Below, one piece after another: positions 1-11,134 of a stretch of DNA of 64,000 bases (positions are counted from its first letter, which is position 1; every line of letters begins with the position of its first letter). The notes below the pieces were generated by a model. It saw nothing but the letters and a program-made list of their open reading frames with translations. It was not told the origin of the DNA and did not search any database. The position numbers were made by a program, and so were the translations under genes. This DNA comes from Platerodrilus igneus (Eukaryota > Arthropoda > Insecta > Coleoptera > Lycidae). The DNA is taken from positions 1,506,506 to 1,570,505 of the forward strand of contig JARFIW010000593.1 of NCBI GenBank assembly GCA_036346225.1. The letters are read 5' to 3'.

Positions 1-1659
1 ATAAATCAATTTCATGTGCAGGTTATTTTGAGACACCCAGACTTCTCTAAGGAATTTGTAAAACGCACGAATGCGTCGGATAATGCTTTAGTCGCGGAAT
101 TATATCATATTCAAGATGGTATAGAGGTACCCATCTAGTTCATATCCAGAACTCTCAAAAAGAATGAACTAAACTATACAATTAGTGAGAAGGAAATGGC
201 AGCAGTGGTCTTCGCGATCACGAGATTAAAATTCTACCTGATGGGAAGACATTTTGTAGTTGAAACAGACCATTCCGCTTTGTGTTCACTTTTTAACACT
301 AGATTTACAAACAATAGAATATACAGATGGGGTCTTCTACTGCAGGACTTTGATTTTGAGATCAGGTACATAAAAGGTAAAAATAACATAGTAGCAGATG
401 CTCTTAGCAGAAACAAGGTGAATAATAGTTTAAAATCAAATGACATATTTGTAGCAATGCATAATTTGGTGAGAGATGAGTCAATATTCTCACATGGGAG
501 AATTTTGGCAATGCAAGAAAATGATGAATGGATACAAAATATAAAAGATAGGTTAAAGGTAGACCCAAATTTTAAGCAGTTTAAAAGTATTAATGGTTTT
601 CTCATAAAACACTTGAATGGTGAAGACCTGTATGTACTTAACAAAGAATTGGCTGTATCAATCATAAAAGAATTACATATCTCATATGGACATTTGGGGA
701 TTAGAAAACTGTGGTTGCTGTTTCGAGAAAATTTCTATGCTCAGAAGGACCTATGACTCATCAAAGAAACAGTGAGCACGTGTCATCTCTGCACGCTGGG
801 TAAATACAAGAACCATATCAATCAGAACATCATTCAAAGCATTTAGATGGACGATCCCTTAGACCTAATTGTAGTAGACTACCTAAGTAATTTGGTACCC
901 AGTAGAAAGAAAAATAAACATGTCCTAGTGGTAGTGGATGTATTCTCAAAGTACACAAGGTTATCTCCTACTAGGGATTGCAACACAGTAGAGACGATCA
1001 GAAAACTAGAGCAATTCATCACAGAAGAAGGAAAATTCAAAAGGATACTGGCGGACAACGCAACATACTTTAACAATGCTAGGTTTGTGTCGCACTGAGA
1101 AAACCAACAAATAGGAGTTGTTTTCTGTAGCATCCGTCATCCTCAGGGCAACCCTGCAGAAAGATACATTCAGGAGACCTGTAAGTTTTTCCGCATGACA
1201 GCAAATCACGATCATCGAAGTTGTGAGATAAATCTGCCAAAAGTTGAAGGGTTTATAAATCATATGCCTCATACAGTCACAGAAGAATCCCACATAACTT
1301 TAATGAGAAGAGTGTACCCGGATAGGCCATGGGAAATTACTCCAAGAAAAAAAGACTTAGAAAGAAAACTGCATAGAGTCAGGAGAAGGCTACAGGAAAG
1401 AACACGAAAGTACGTGGATAAAATGAACGATAAGATAAAGAGGAGAATTACCTTCCAAATAGGGGACAAGGTAATTATCAAAAACCTAAGGGTAGGAAGA
1501 AGGCACTTGCATACGTGTGCCAAGCTACACTTGCCCTACATAGGTCCATTTCTGGTAAACAAGGTCATAGGTGAAAACACGTACGAACTAAAGGAGGTAG
1601 ATTCAGAGACGATCGGGGGAACATTTCATGTGAATTTAATGTACCCATACAAAGAATAG
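1..1659 (+). pseudogene. Ty3/Gypsy pol, 3' half: RNase H and integrase, four in-frame stops
   Basis: One reading frame from base 1 to the stop at 1657-1659 gives, in order, the end of the reverse transcriptase/start of RNase H (ILRHPDFSKEF, then TNASDNAL where the usual catalytic D of TDAS is N), RNase H (VETDHSAL, YIKGKNNIVADALSR), the integrase H2C2 zinc-binding module (two His in HISYGHLG, two Cys in TCHLCTLG), the integrase core (Asp at 877-879 in VVDYL, Asp at 1054-1056 in LADN, Glu in GNPAERY) and a C-terminal IGDKVIIKNL...YIGPFLV module. Stops lie at 136, 754, 844 and 1096; no frameshift is needed, so the copy decayed by point changes. It enters from beyond the window edge, so gag and most of RT are not seen. 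Family assignment is firm; the subfamily is not. Confidence 0.92.
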
Positions 1660-2330
1660 AAAATTGTACAAATTAGTTAAATAGGGACATAATCACAAAA
1701 TAGGATAGGTTAATAAGAAATTAGGATAGGAGAATTAAATAGAGATAAGCACAAAATAAGATATCAAAATAAAATAGGATAAGAGAATTAAACAAGCATA
1801 TCATAAGATAGGTTAATAATAAATTAGGGTAGGTTTAGAAAAACTAGGAGCAGTATAGATTGAAGGAAATCGAAGAAGAACAATATTTAGTAAGAGTTGA
1901 TGTAAATAAGAAAAAGCATAGATAAATAAATAGGAGTGGTTCATTGGATATAGAAAGAGATAATGATATGTTTTGGAAAAATGCAAATAGAAAATAGAAA
2001 ATAGAAAAATAAATGGGGATAGAAAAATAGAAGTGGTTTATTAGAAAAATGAAAAGATAAATAGGAAAAGTATATGGAAATGGAAAAAGGTATAGACAAA
2101 TAAGGAGTGGAACATTAGTACAGTACAAAGGTAGTGTAAAGGCAGGAAAAATGGGAAAAGAGTAAATAGATAGAAATTAGGGAGATAAAATGTTTAGTAT
2201 AGACCTTGTGCAAATAATAATCATAAGTAAGATAAGCTAAGATAAATTTAAGATAGCAATTTACAGATGGGATTAATTAGATTTTATGTATAAAAATAAA
2301 AATAGAATAATTTTTCAATGGGGATTTAAT
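1660..2330 (+). repeat. A/G-rich 3' untranslated region of the Gypsy element, degenerate AAATAGA-type repeats
   Basis: About 670 bases almost without C between the pol stop and the polypurine tract. Short motifs such as AAATAGA, AAATAGGATAGG and GTTAATAA recur irregularly. No env-like frame is visible, so this reads as a 3' UTR. The long ORFs on the opposite strand here are by-products of the base composition. Confidence 0.6.
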
Positions 2331-2346
2331 TTCACGTTGGGCGCCA
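2331..2346 (-). promoter_or_regulatory. Primer-binding-site-like motif next to the polypurine tract
   Basis: Read on the minus strand, 2346-2331 is TGGCGCCCAACGTGAA, the form of a tRNA-Lys primer-binding site in insect LTR elements; read on the plus strand it ends like a tRNA 3' end (GTTGGGCGCCA). It lies on the wrong strand and side for the pol to its left. It may be part of a second, minus-strand element, a captured tRNA 3' end, or chance. Confidence 0.3.
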
Positions 2347-2380
2347 AAAATAGCATTAATCAAAAATTTTCTATTTTAAT

Positions 2381-2392
2381 TTGGGGGAATAA
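2381..2392 (+). promoter_or_regulatory. Polypurine tract
   Basis: TTGGGGGAATAA closely resembles the tract TTGGGGGAAAATAA in front of the 3' LTR at 47443, and lies 3' of a pol ORF as expected for the primer of plus-strand DNA synthesis. Confidence 0.6.
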
Positions 2393-2800
2393 TGCTATAA
2401 TAATAGAGTAGTTTAGGGGTAGGTTAAGTCATAGGGGTCGCAGAATAAATAAAAACAACTTCCAGATTAAGAAAAGCACATAATTCCAGAAATTATAAGA
2501 GTCAATCGGTCAATCTACATATTGTTAATTGAGAGCACACTGTATATAAAATACGCGGGATTAAATGCATAAGAACATAGAAATATCTAAGAGTAGTTTA
2601 CAAGTAAAGATAAGATTTGAAAACGCAACAAATTGCATCAAAGTTAAATTATTGAGAAACCTATATGAATTGGCATTACAGATATTTAACAATTGCGTTA
2701 AAAATATCATCGTACACGCAATCTAAATTATTGATTATTAGAAAATCGTACGTGACAGAAAGAAATCACATTTGTTCAAAAATCCAATATTATGTAGAAA
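2393..2800 (+). repeat. Probable 3' LTR of the Gypsy element (right end not determined)
   Basis: The sequence directly after the polypurine tract begins TGCTATAATA, as an LTR should begin with TG. A TATA box (TATATAAA) lies at 2543-2550, about 150 bases in. The 5' LTR is outside the window, so the right end cannot be set by comparison; 2800 is arbitrary. Confidence 0.4.
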
Positions 2801-3260
2801 TAAACAAGCACCAGGCGATGCAATAAAAATAATAATAATTAACAAACATTCGAATACGTGAGTTAATAAAAGGCAAAAGTTGGAAATCCTCAAGTAATAC
2901 CACGATATGCGGGAGGCGTACGTGACTGTTAAGGCATACATTCGAATATTTGAACTAAATAATTGGTGAAAATTCCAAGGTATGCGAGATAAAGCCGAAG
3001 TGTCGTCCCAGAACGTAAATAGACCAATGAAAAGCAGGTGGAGGTACGGCTTTATATACGATAATGACAAAGCGACAGAGTTAGTATACATTCAAACTGG
3101 GCTACGACTATGTTCAAAAGTACTAATAATTTACGTAACCAGTGAAACAAAATTAAGGTAAAACTAGATTTAAAAAGTGTGCGAATTTATGCAACTAAAA
3201 TAAGCCGATCTATTAATAGACGTAAGTAAAACGACTTAATTAAAAATCCATTTCTAATAT
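2801..3260. other. No gene seen
   Basis: AT-rich sequence. A 117-codon open frame on the minus strand (2738-3091) has no recognisable domain, is rich in Leu/Ile/Phe as expected of AT-rich DNA, and is not called. The hexamer GTACGTGAC appears twice (near 2749 and 2919), which might be LTR-internal repetition. Confidence 0.4.
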
Positions 3261-3274
3261 TAATAAAACAGGGC

Positions 3275-3480
3275 TTCTAATACAGATGTTTAAATTGGAT
3301 TCTAATACCTACATTGAAATTGTTCTAATACCTACATTAAAATTGTTTTAATCCCTACAATGAAATTGTTCTAATATCTACATGTAATTTGGATTTTAAT
3401 GTCAATCTGGATTTTTATACCTACATTGAAATTGTGTTAATACATGAAATTTGGAGTGTAATTTCAATCTGGACTTTAAT
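3275..3480. repeat. Degenerate 23-bp minisatellite
   Basis: Three consecutive units starting at 3300, 3323 and 3346 read TTCTAATACCTACATTGAAATTG with a few changes, followed by shorter and more diverged copies (CTAATATCTACATG, TATACCTACATTGAAATTG) to about 3480. The period is 23 bases over the best part. Confidence 0.8.
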
Positions 3481-4045
3481 TTTGGTTTTGATATCGACTT
3501 TCAATTGAAGACAGTTTTAAAATTAAAGTATTCTAATTTGGACATATTCGGATTTGGTACGAAACAATTCATGGGGATGCAAATCACAGGCTAGGAAGGA
3601 ACTACAGAATCCATTCCAAGTTAGCAATCTTAATACAATTTATTATTGAAAACTGTTTTTAATTCAATATTTATCATTTTTGTATTTTCTGTAATAAAAA
3701 CCATAATGAAATCTCATAAATATAAAAGGGTCATTTGGCAATTTATGACAAAGGCAATAGGGATCTTGGAACGTTCGAAGGTCCTTAAATAAGTAAAGAG
3801 ATAGTTTTGCTGACTTTCAAAAACCATAAATCTCATATATGTAGATGTTCTGTAAAAAGAGGAAAATTTTGAGAGTTGTAAATATTGAATCATTATATTG
3901 TGTATTGTAGAATTATTTTATTTAATTAAATAAGCTAGTCGTGGCAAAAACCCTAATTTGACATTCCACATCATAGGGGCTTGATTGTTCAGGGGGAATA
4001 TCACAGCATTTTATGACATGCCCAATTGTGGGGCCTAATATCACA

Positions 4046-4047
<2 letters not shown>
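3481..4047. other. No gene seen; one short direct repeat
   Basis: AT-rich spacer. The 13-mer AATATCACAGCAT occurs at 3997-4009 and again at 4037-4049, the second copy running straight into a (TA)n tract. Confidence 0.5.

Positions 4048-4088
<41 letters not shown>
4048..4088. repeat. (TA)n microsatellite
   Basis: About 17 TA dinucleotides, slightly interrupted at the right end. It is one of four such tracts in the window. Confidence 0.95.
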
Positions 4089-4089
<1 letters not shown>

Positions 4090-4809
4090 GATGTAGGAGG
4101 TCTACGATGATCTCTTAAGTATATATCTTTCTAAATTACTTTTTACAATTATACAAAAAATTAGAATACACGGAGTACCTGATTATCACCTCTCAAATGC
4201 AAATGATGTACACGTGCACGCGCACACATGAACACACACAGTCTAACCAATACCAAACAGATAGGGAATCAACAGTGAACTTTTATGGGATATTCGTGTG
4301 CTCGATTATACACTACATATAGATCTAGTTTAGTTAAGGAACATGGTATTAGGATCCGAGAAGCAAAAATATATAACTGTGCGACCTGAAAGCTGCTGTA
4401 TGACAGAAAGTGTGTATTGCCTATTAAAATTATTTTTGTTGGAAGATAGGAAATTAAACATCCAAAATGCCTCTATGTCTTCGGTAAAACTTGAGGGGAT
4501 TACAGTTTAAGTTGTTGGAAATATTGGTGTCGGCATGTCGAAATGTGGCTTTGGAATGCCAATTGGCACGCCAAAATGGAACCTTTATTGCGCATTTGCC
4601 GGGGTACACGTCGTGGCTGGGCTGGCACGCAATCCTGGCGGTCGACGACTTTGTTTGAAGGTGGTTTCGATAATTTCCTCTGATTCTTAAAATTATGCGA
4701 ACATTAGGTTTTCCATATGCGCTTGCGCTCTTTCGGGTTTACCTCTCATTTTAAGCGTCCCCCTAGTTTATAATTTCATTCGAATGTGTTTGGTACTTAA
4801 TCACTTATA
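4089..4809. other. No gene seen
   Basis: No recognisable coding or repeat structure. The part around 4540-4640 is more GC-rich than its surroundings (GGCACGC and TGGCGG motifs) but codes for nothing I recognise. Confidence 0.4.
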
Positions 4810-5244
4810 TTGGAAACATTAACTATACCGAAGAAAAAACTTTTACAGGACAACGACTTACTCAATCCAATTACAGTACCTTTCCGCAATAATATATTGC
4901 CAGTTAAAATGAACGACATTTTGGATTGTACCGAAGAATTAAAAAACAATGGTGATTTTTTTATTAAGAAGAGATATGTTACATTTTTTGCAGCTACCTA
5001 CGTGAAAAGTTCTCAAAGTTTGTATCTGAAGTATGGAATAAGCGCTATACTTCTATTCCTACTACAAAGCGAAAACAAATTGGCGCGAGGAGTAAAATAC
5101 ATTATTGCGAAAGAAGGGCTAAAAATTTTAAACGAGAAGTATACAAATCCAATATGCCTTCCGTATAACGTGGAACCAGTTGAGTTAAAGATTTTGTTAG
5201 AAGAACTTCCAGATATATTGGGCCAGTCCGAAAAAAATGATTAG
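4810..5244 (+). CDS. Hypothetical protein, 144 aa, possible fragment
   Basis: An ATG-started frame of 144 codons in sequence where frames of this length are not common by chance. The composition is protein-like: Lys/Glu/Asn-rich with a hydrophobic stretch (ISAILLFLLQ, about residues 77-86) and a Leu/Glu-rich C terminus (VEPVELKILLEELPDIL). I recognise no domain. It lies just upstream of another protein-like but broken frame (5582-6552), so the two may be remains of one unknown element. It could also be a chance ORF. Confidence 0.3.
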   Translation: METLTIPKKKLLQDNDLLNPITVPFRNNILPVKMNDILDCTEELKNNGDFFIKKRYVTFFAATYVKSSQSLYLKYGISAILLFLLQSENKLARGVKYIIAKEGLKILNEKYTNPICLPYNVEPVELKILLEELPDILGQSEKND

Positions 5245-5581
5245 TATCTACTAGATCTGGATGTAAACCAAGATTTTAGTATGATATTTAACAAGGCGGA
5301 AATGGTTAATACTTAACGAATAATTTAAACTTTGTCTGCTATCGCGGATATATACAACACGATAATGTAGTTTTGGATAATGATATAGCAGCTGACAAAT
5401 TATTTAGCATGGGTAAATTTCAATAGTCGTTTTAAGATGTATAAGAAGCTTATATGCCAAATAACCATAGTCCAGGTATAAGTAAGCAGATAGGAAATCA
5501 TAGAGTAGATTTTGTCAGCTGTTCAGATGCTGCTCGATTAAGGCAGACGTTTAGATCTACGATGACTAAAAACATAGTGTT

Positions 5582-6552
5582 ATGAGACCAGAAGCCACAA
5601 TATGTAGCTACACGGTTAGAAATTGTTATATGGTATGTAATGTATATGATCCATTAAAAGATTATCTAACTTTTTTGGAAGACTGCAAATTATACTTGTG
5701 AAATGAACCAATGTACTCGTATCGATTGGTAATATAATGCAAGAAACTAATCAAAAATATGCAAATTAGTTGCTGTCTGGTATTTAATGGCATTCTACAG
5801 TACGTTTATTGAGGAAACTGTAATACAAGAAAACTGACCGGATTACAGCTTAAGTTACCAGACAATATTAAGAAAAGGAAAAAAATAATAAATTACGTAA
5901 TTTCTACACTTAACTCTAACTGCTTACTGATTAACTACGTAGAAGTCGTAAAAGATGGATCAAACAAGGATGGCGTTTTAACTACACAATAATGATACGT
6001 TAAAACCGGAGACACGCATTTCTTCAAGTCTAGAACACCATTCCCGATAATTTCATCAAATGTAAATATAAGCAATCTAAAACTGATCTCATCAATTGAT
6101 GTTTTTCCGATAATTTTAAGAAAGCAAACCAGTATATGCAAGAAACTTTTACCGCACACCATAAAAGAAGTTGAACCTGCTTCGGCCATTTATGTACAAT
6201 CAACAATGAAAAGAAAATTAGAATTAGAAGTAAATTTTAAAATGGGGAGTTTAGAGTACGAAACAAAGAACGTCACACTAAAAGAGCAGTACCAACATTT
6301 AGTAGAAAAAGAATACCAGGTGGACCTATTAAAAGGAAGACTAATAAGTCGTTTAGAAACCTATTGGAAAAATTTGAAGACAGTGGCGTATATACTGTTT
6401 TTACATTTACAGTTAATAAACGAGGAAAGTTTCCTTATGTTGGAATTCTTGCAAGAATAATGGTCGTAAGATTCTATAAACAGAAAAACAGACTATTCAC
6501 GCACAATGTTGCATATTTGCTATCTAAATTTTATTTCTTGGTTGAACTTTAA
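5582..6552 (+). pseudogene. Unrecognised protein-coding relic, interrupted frame
   Basis: One frame reads well from 5582 (MRPEATICSYTVRNCYMV, then VYDPLKDYLTFLEDCKLYL) and, after scattered stops, again from about 5888 to 6460 with only a TAA TGA pair near 5991. The later part includes TPFPIISSNVNISNLKLISS and a Glu/Lys-rich end (VEKEYQVDLLKGRL). A neighbouring frame is open at 6364-6552, suggesting a frameshift near 6360. Segments in consistent orientation look like a decayed protein of 300 residues or more, but I do not recognise the family. Confidence 0.3.
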
Positions 6553-8341
6553 TGGATTGAAACTCTACACAAATAACTTCAAAGCCACAATGTGTATACC
6601 TTAAAAATGCAATTCCTTGTTCTTGTTTACTTTTGCTGTGACGCAAACACAACGCAAAATACGGACAATTAGGCGCTTTGCGTGCAATGGACGTGAGCAA
6701 TCAAGTAGCGCAGTCATCAGTCTAGAGCTCATTGTTGCTGTCTATGCGAAAATAACATTTACAGCAATAGCCAAATAGTACAACAAAGTGGATGAAACTG
6801 AACGGTTCGTAATCATGGTTTATGCTAATTAGGAAGAGACCGTAGTAGCATTTCTGCTACACGATGCAGTAAGGGTTAACGTTAAAATATTAAATTAAAA
6901 TTGTTTTCAATTTAGCCTAAGATGCTGTGAGGATCTTCAGACTTAAGTGAAAACTAAGGTTTCGACTCGGGACACGAGGTCTCTAGCAAACGCGATTCCG
7001 TTCTCCTCTTACCCCTCCCGCCTGGGCGATGTATTATACATTAAAAGGTTTTACCTGATACTTTAGTAATATGAAATGAAAGCTATACACCGGCAAAACA
7101 GTATATTATATCCTAATTCGTGTTACCTTAGTATTAACTGTTGAATGCAGTCTTTTTCCGATGTATGATTGAACATGTATGTAATGAATATACCCCGTTA
7201 TGCGTGAGAATATCTCGAAAATTGCTAAAGTAACATCACGTCCTTAACGTCATTGGAAAGAGCAGAAAATTTACATTGGATACGGTATTTGCGTTAAAAA
7301 TGACAAAATTAACAACTACAGTTTTTCTTTGCACCGTAGAGCTTATGGGTAAGGCGTCCTAGTACAATCTTATTTGCTACCACATAAGAAGCATTGATAC
7401 ACAGTATGGCAGTGGCAGCTTAGTAGCAGCATATGAAAATCGCGATGCCGACCAACCTTAGAAGGGGAGGGGTTTAATCAAACATAGAGTCTCCGAATTT
7501 TTGTAGTTCTTAGCAGGGACGGCTTCTCTGGTAAGGCAGGTGAGACAGTGCTTCACCATAAAATGAGAATAGAAAAAATCTAAATCCAAAATTAACTAAT
7601 AAATATCAGTTTAATAAATTTTCTTTATTATTTAAAATCTAGCCACAGTTTTATTAATTTCTATTCTATTATAACTGACGATAAGTACTAATTCATAATA
7701 ATCAACGCTCATTGCCGTTAAGAAACTTTAATCTATTTTATACACATAAAACTCTCGCGTTTTAGTTCCGTGCTTTATAAGCTGCGTTAAGAAGCAGCCC
7801 GATGCCTGGTCTCAAGTGCACATACGTTCGACGGACAAAGTAGGTCCATGTTTAATATAAAAACGATTACAATCTACAATTACAGCTTTGGTGGAGCATG
7901 TAAATTTATAAAATTAACTACTTAGTGGTAATTAATACACGCTAACCTTTAAAGGAATCATTTTTAAATAAGCCATGGATTACTTACTATACTATGTAAT
8001 CCGACCCGCCGAGTATAACATGAAACATTCAGAGCAAAGGGTTTTGATTTCATATTTTAAAAAATACGTTTATTCATTCGATATCGAATTCTAACACAAT
8101 GTTAGCGATAAATACCTAATCTAATAATTATTTAGGAAAAAGAACAGAAAGAAATCAAAATTAAGAATGTTTAGATGTTTACTCCCAGACTTTTGCTAGG
8201 TGAAGCAAATATTCAAACTGCCTCTCATCAGGTAAGTATACAAGGGGACGCTATAAACCGATTCCAATACCAAAGCCCAAACACACACGAAATCTTATTG
8301 TAGTTTTTGAGTTTGACACACAGCGTCTTAAATATGAGGAG
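6553..8341. other. No gene seen; possible hAT-type terminus near 7513
   Basis: No coding frame of note. At about 7513 the sequence CAGGGACGGCTTCTCTGG resembles the start of hAT transposons of the TTF/ZMYM type (CAGGG.CGGC). No matching inverted end or 8-bp duplication was found, so the call is weak. Confidence 0.25.
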
Positions 8342-8362
8342 GTGTGGGGGTGTCCCCCACAC
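8342..8362. repeat. Perfect 9-bp inverted repeat (hairpin)
   Basis: GTGTGGGGG, a 3-base loop TGT, then CCCCCACAC. It is a strong GC hairpin in AT-rich DNA with no T tract after it and no neighbouring gene to regulate. Function unknown. Confidence 0.8.
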
Positions 8363-8679
8363 GGTTGTAGTTGTCAGCAAATTTTCTGCTTTAGTCGGCA
8401 TTTATTGGACATTTATTTTCGTGATCGCTTACTAATACCTGGGTATTCACATAAAAATATAATGCCTACATATGCGCTATTAGTTTCGTCGGCAAATTTT
8501 GAACACAACCAGATAACGTAGTCTACTTACAGCCCTGTTGACTTATTTACCTGATAGAACTTATATTATGCATTAGCAGTTCACCATCATTCGAACATAG
8601 TGTCGCCGTAAAACTATAAAAATGTAGTTATAATCATTTAAACGTTGGCTTGATTTTCAACCGTATAGGGTTCGTTTTG

Positions 8680-9430
8680 TCTAATCCTGTCTGATCCATT
8701 GGTTGAATTAGAAGGGTGACATTTGGTGGCATGCCATGGCATCCTGGGTTTTTAGTTCTTCAGTCAATGAATGACACAGTGCATTGTCTAGAAGTAGCAG
8801 TGCCTTTTATTGAAGGTTTTGACTCTTTAAAAAGCATTTAACCTGAAATTAACATTTACCTTAATGCATATATAAAAACTTAAATGAAAGTTTATTTAAG
8901 CTTACCTCTAGGACAAATTGCTGAAAAAAACCTGTTTTTAAACAGTTCGACTGTCATCCATGCATTTTTAGTGCTCCTATATACAACAGGATTGGTGAAA
9001 TTCTTAAAACATCTAGGATTTTTAGCTTCCCCAATGATTAATAGTTTAATTTTATGTGTACCTGGAGCATTAGTACAGCCAAGAAATGTGACTCTCTGTT
9101 TGGCAATTTTTAGTTCAGGAGCAGTTTTTTCAGCTAAACTGACATAAGTCTTATCAGGAAGCAATTGCCAGTACAACCCAGTTTCATCAGCATTATACAA
9201 TTGGTGCTCGTTTAAATCATGTTCTCTAATCACTTTTTGTAATTTTTCTTTTCTCTGGCTGGCTTGATAATTTTTCTCCACTTACCTTTAAAAACCTCAC
9301 CCCGTGCCGCTCTTTGAAACGTTGCAACCATCCATCACTAGCATTAAAATCATCAACATTCAGAGCAACGCTTAAAGTTAAAGCTTTTTGTTTTATCATA
9401 TTGCCAGAAACCGGCATATTTTTTGCGCGT
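8680..9430 (-). pseudogene. Tigger/jerky-like (pogo group) transposase relic
   Basis: On the minus strand the pieces appear in the order expected of a CENP-B/jerky-type DDE transposase: the second DNA-binding helix-turn-helix module (NASDGWLQRFKERHGVRFLK) at 9417-9226, the start of the catalytic core with the first Asp (YNADETGLYWQLLPDKTYV), then TNAPGTHKIK, KNPRCFKNF and KNAWMTVELF in the frame 9281-8892, and the end of the core, with LDNALCHSL and PPNVTLLIQPMDQ recoverable in two frames near 8830-8690. A frameshift separates the first two frames near 9270. The family normally acts as a cut-and-paste transposase; this copy lacks its N terminus and cannot be functional. Confidence 0.88.
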
Positions 9431-9589
9431 TGTGCATTTATGAAGTTGCATTTCTATTTTCGGAAATTCGACTCTTTTTAATGTGCGCTTTTTGGTTGGT
9501 TTTATTGTATTGGTTACAATTTCAACAATTTTTCTTTCTTCGTTTTTAATTAAACAAACTGTAGGCTTTGCAAGACCATATTTCTTAAC

Positions 9590-10544
9590 CTGCGATTATT
9601 TTTCTTGGCAAATCGATGAAACCACCGACGTATCAATTTGTCTCAGTCATCAGCAATTTTTACTTATATCAAAGATGGCACCGTAGTAGAATGTCTCATG
9701 GGATTTTTTGAAGTAAGTACCCAAAAAACCTTAGACTGTCTCTTTGAATTTCTAAATGCTACTTTTGTTAAGTTCAACTTTAAAAACAAACTCATAGCTC
9801 AAAGGTATGATAACGCTGCAGTCGCCTAAGCGTACCGCTTTATTATACGAAATCTGCCAACGTAAACTTCCCACTAACGCTACAACGCGATGGAATTTTA
9901 CATCAGAAGCTTTAGTAACCGTTTCTGCTAACAGAAACAATTTAATAAAGGTTTTTAGTAACATCATTAAATGTGACAAATTTGATAATACTGCTATCCG
10001 GGAAGAGTCTGGTTTAAAAAATTTTTAGAAATGATGATTTTATATTCTGTTTATAAGTATATAAATTAAAGTTTGAACAAGCTGACGTACCGTATTCTAT
10101 TTTGCAACACAAATTCATTGATACAGCATACGCGAGAACCATACTGAAATAGCTTTTAATTAAATTAGAGACTGCAAATCAAATAGTGTGTTCTTATATC
10201 AGATTTATGATAATAAATCAACAGCTACTACTAGACATAGACAAAGACGGTAAGATTTACCATACAGGCGCCAAAACTATAGAGCACTACTTTTTGAAAT
10301 TGTAGGTGTTATAATCAATCAGATTAAAGTCAGATTTAGTGATCTAGGTAGAGTCAGTTTTTTTGAATTGCTAACTGTAGCCAAATTTGAAGAGTATCTG
10401 GTTCTGCGTGTTACCTCAAAAGCTTCTTTATGAATTGAAAAGTTAGTATTCTTTTTTTGATAAAGTACAACTTAAAAGTAAATTGCTGGTTGTATATGGT
10501 AACAAAGAAATATTAGGTAATTCAGGCTTTACTGTGGAGATGCT
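9590..10544 (+). pseudogene. hAT transposase (TTF/ZMYM-like), first part, split by LTR element
   Basis: Frame-shifted pieces follow the order of the hAT DDE core: QIDETTDVS near 9613, FTYIKDGTVVECLMGFFEVS and LIAQRYDNAAVA at 9640-9829, RWNFTSEALVTVSANRNNLI with DNTAIREESG at 9880-10010, then FFELLTVAKFEEYL near 10360 and VQLKSKLLVVYGN at about 10460-10510. The protein breaks at 10544, exactly where a 570-bp LTR begins, and continues at 14207 (next part). Known role of the family: cut-and-paste transposition with 8-bp duplications. Element ends were not identified. Confidence 0.88.
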
Positions 10545-11114
10545 TGTACTAGACCGCCCCCTATAATAATAGGTAGAAGTATCCGTAACGTTTAAGTTGG
10601 TACGATAGGTAAGGGTCAGTTGGGGTAAGCGTGTGAGAGAGTGCGGCACGTGATAAAAACGCATGTCGGTTGTTTTAGAACCGAGTTAATGTGTGAACTT
10701 TGCGTTGCAAATAAATTATACATTTATCCGTAAGAGTGTGGTAGTGATAGTTGATGCTAATGAGGATCAGTTGGATTGTACTTTACAGATAAGTTATAGT
10801 TGTAGTATTGTTTCTTTGTTTGTTTTTTTAATGGCAACGCCGCTGGCCACATGGTAGTTACGGTGCGTGCTGCATTTGTTTTATTTAGCTGTGTTTGTTT
10901 CTTTATTTTGTGACATTGGTTACAATTCATTAAACTACATAAATCCATCTACGAGTTATTATTACATATCCACAGATTGTAACAGGTAAAAACTTAAAGA
11001 ATCACGAAAATACCACATGAGAGGGTTGCCGCTAGCCTGGGCCAACATCTGCAAGGGCAACCACTCGTTTCCGCACCTCCTGGAATTTCTGAGCTTTCTG
11101 AGAGAACTGGTTCA
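10545..11114 (+). repeat. 5' LTR (570 bp)
   Basis: Starts TGTACTAGACCG and ends GGTTCA, with the standard TG...CA ends, and matches the 3' LTR over its whole length. The 63-codon frame on the opposite strand inside each LTR (for example 10757-10948) is conserved only because the LTRs are the same sequence. Confidence 0.97.
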
Positions 11115-11117
11115 TTT

Positions 11118-11134
11118 TGGCGCCAACGGGGACG
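11118..11134 (+). promoter_or_regulatory. Primer-binding site
   Basis: TGGCGCCAACGGGGACG begins three bases after the LTR end. TGG at its start pairs with the CCA end of a tRNA. I cannot say which tRNA; it differs from the tRNA-Lys type site seen near 44140. Confidence 0.85.

Noticed and set aside
234..665. 143-codon minus-strand frame
   Set aside because: Antisense to Gypsy RNase H and integrase; hydrophobic composition is what the antisense of such sequence gives.
2738..3091. 117-codon minus-strand frame with membrane-like segments
   Set aside because: No domain, lies within probable LTR or UTR sequence, and such Leu/Ile/Phe frames are common in AT-rich DNA.
3275..3480. CRISPR-like array
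   Set aside because: Units are directly adjacent with no unique spacers: a minisatellite, in a eukaryotic genome.
4540..4640. GC-richer island as promoter
   Set aside because: No CpG enrichment pattern, TATA or downstream gene that can be supported.
10757..10948. Repeated 63-codon minus-strand frame also at 13849-14040
   Set aside because: Identical only because it lies in the two LTRs of one element.
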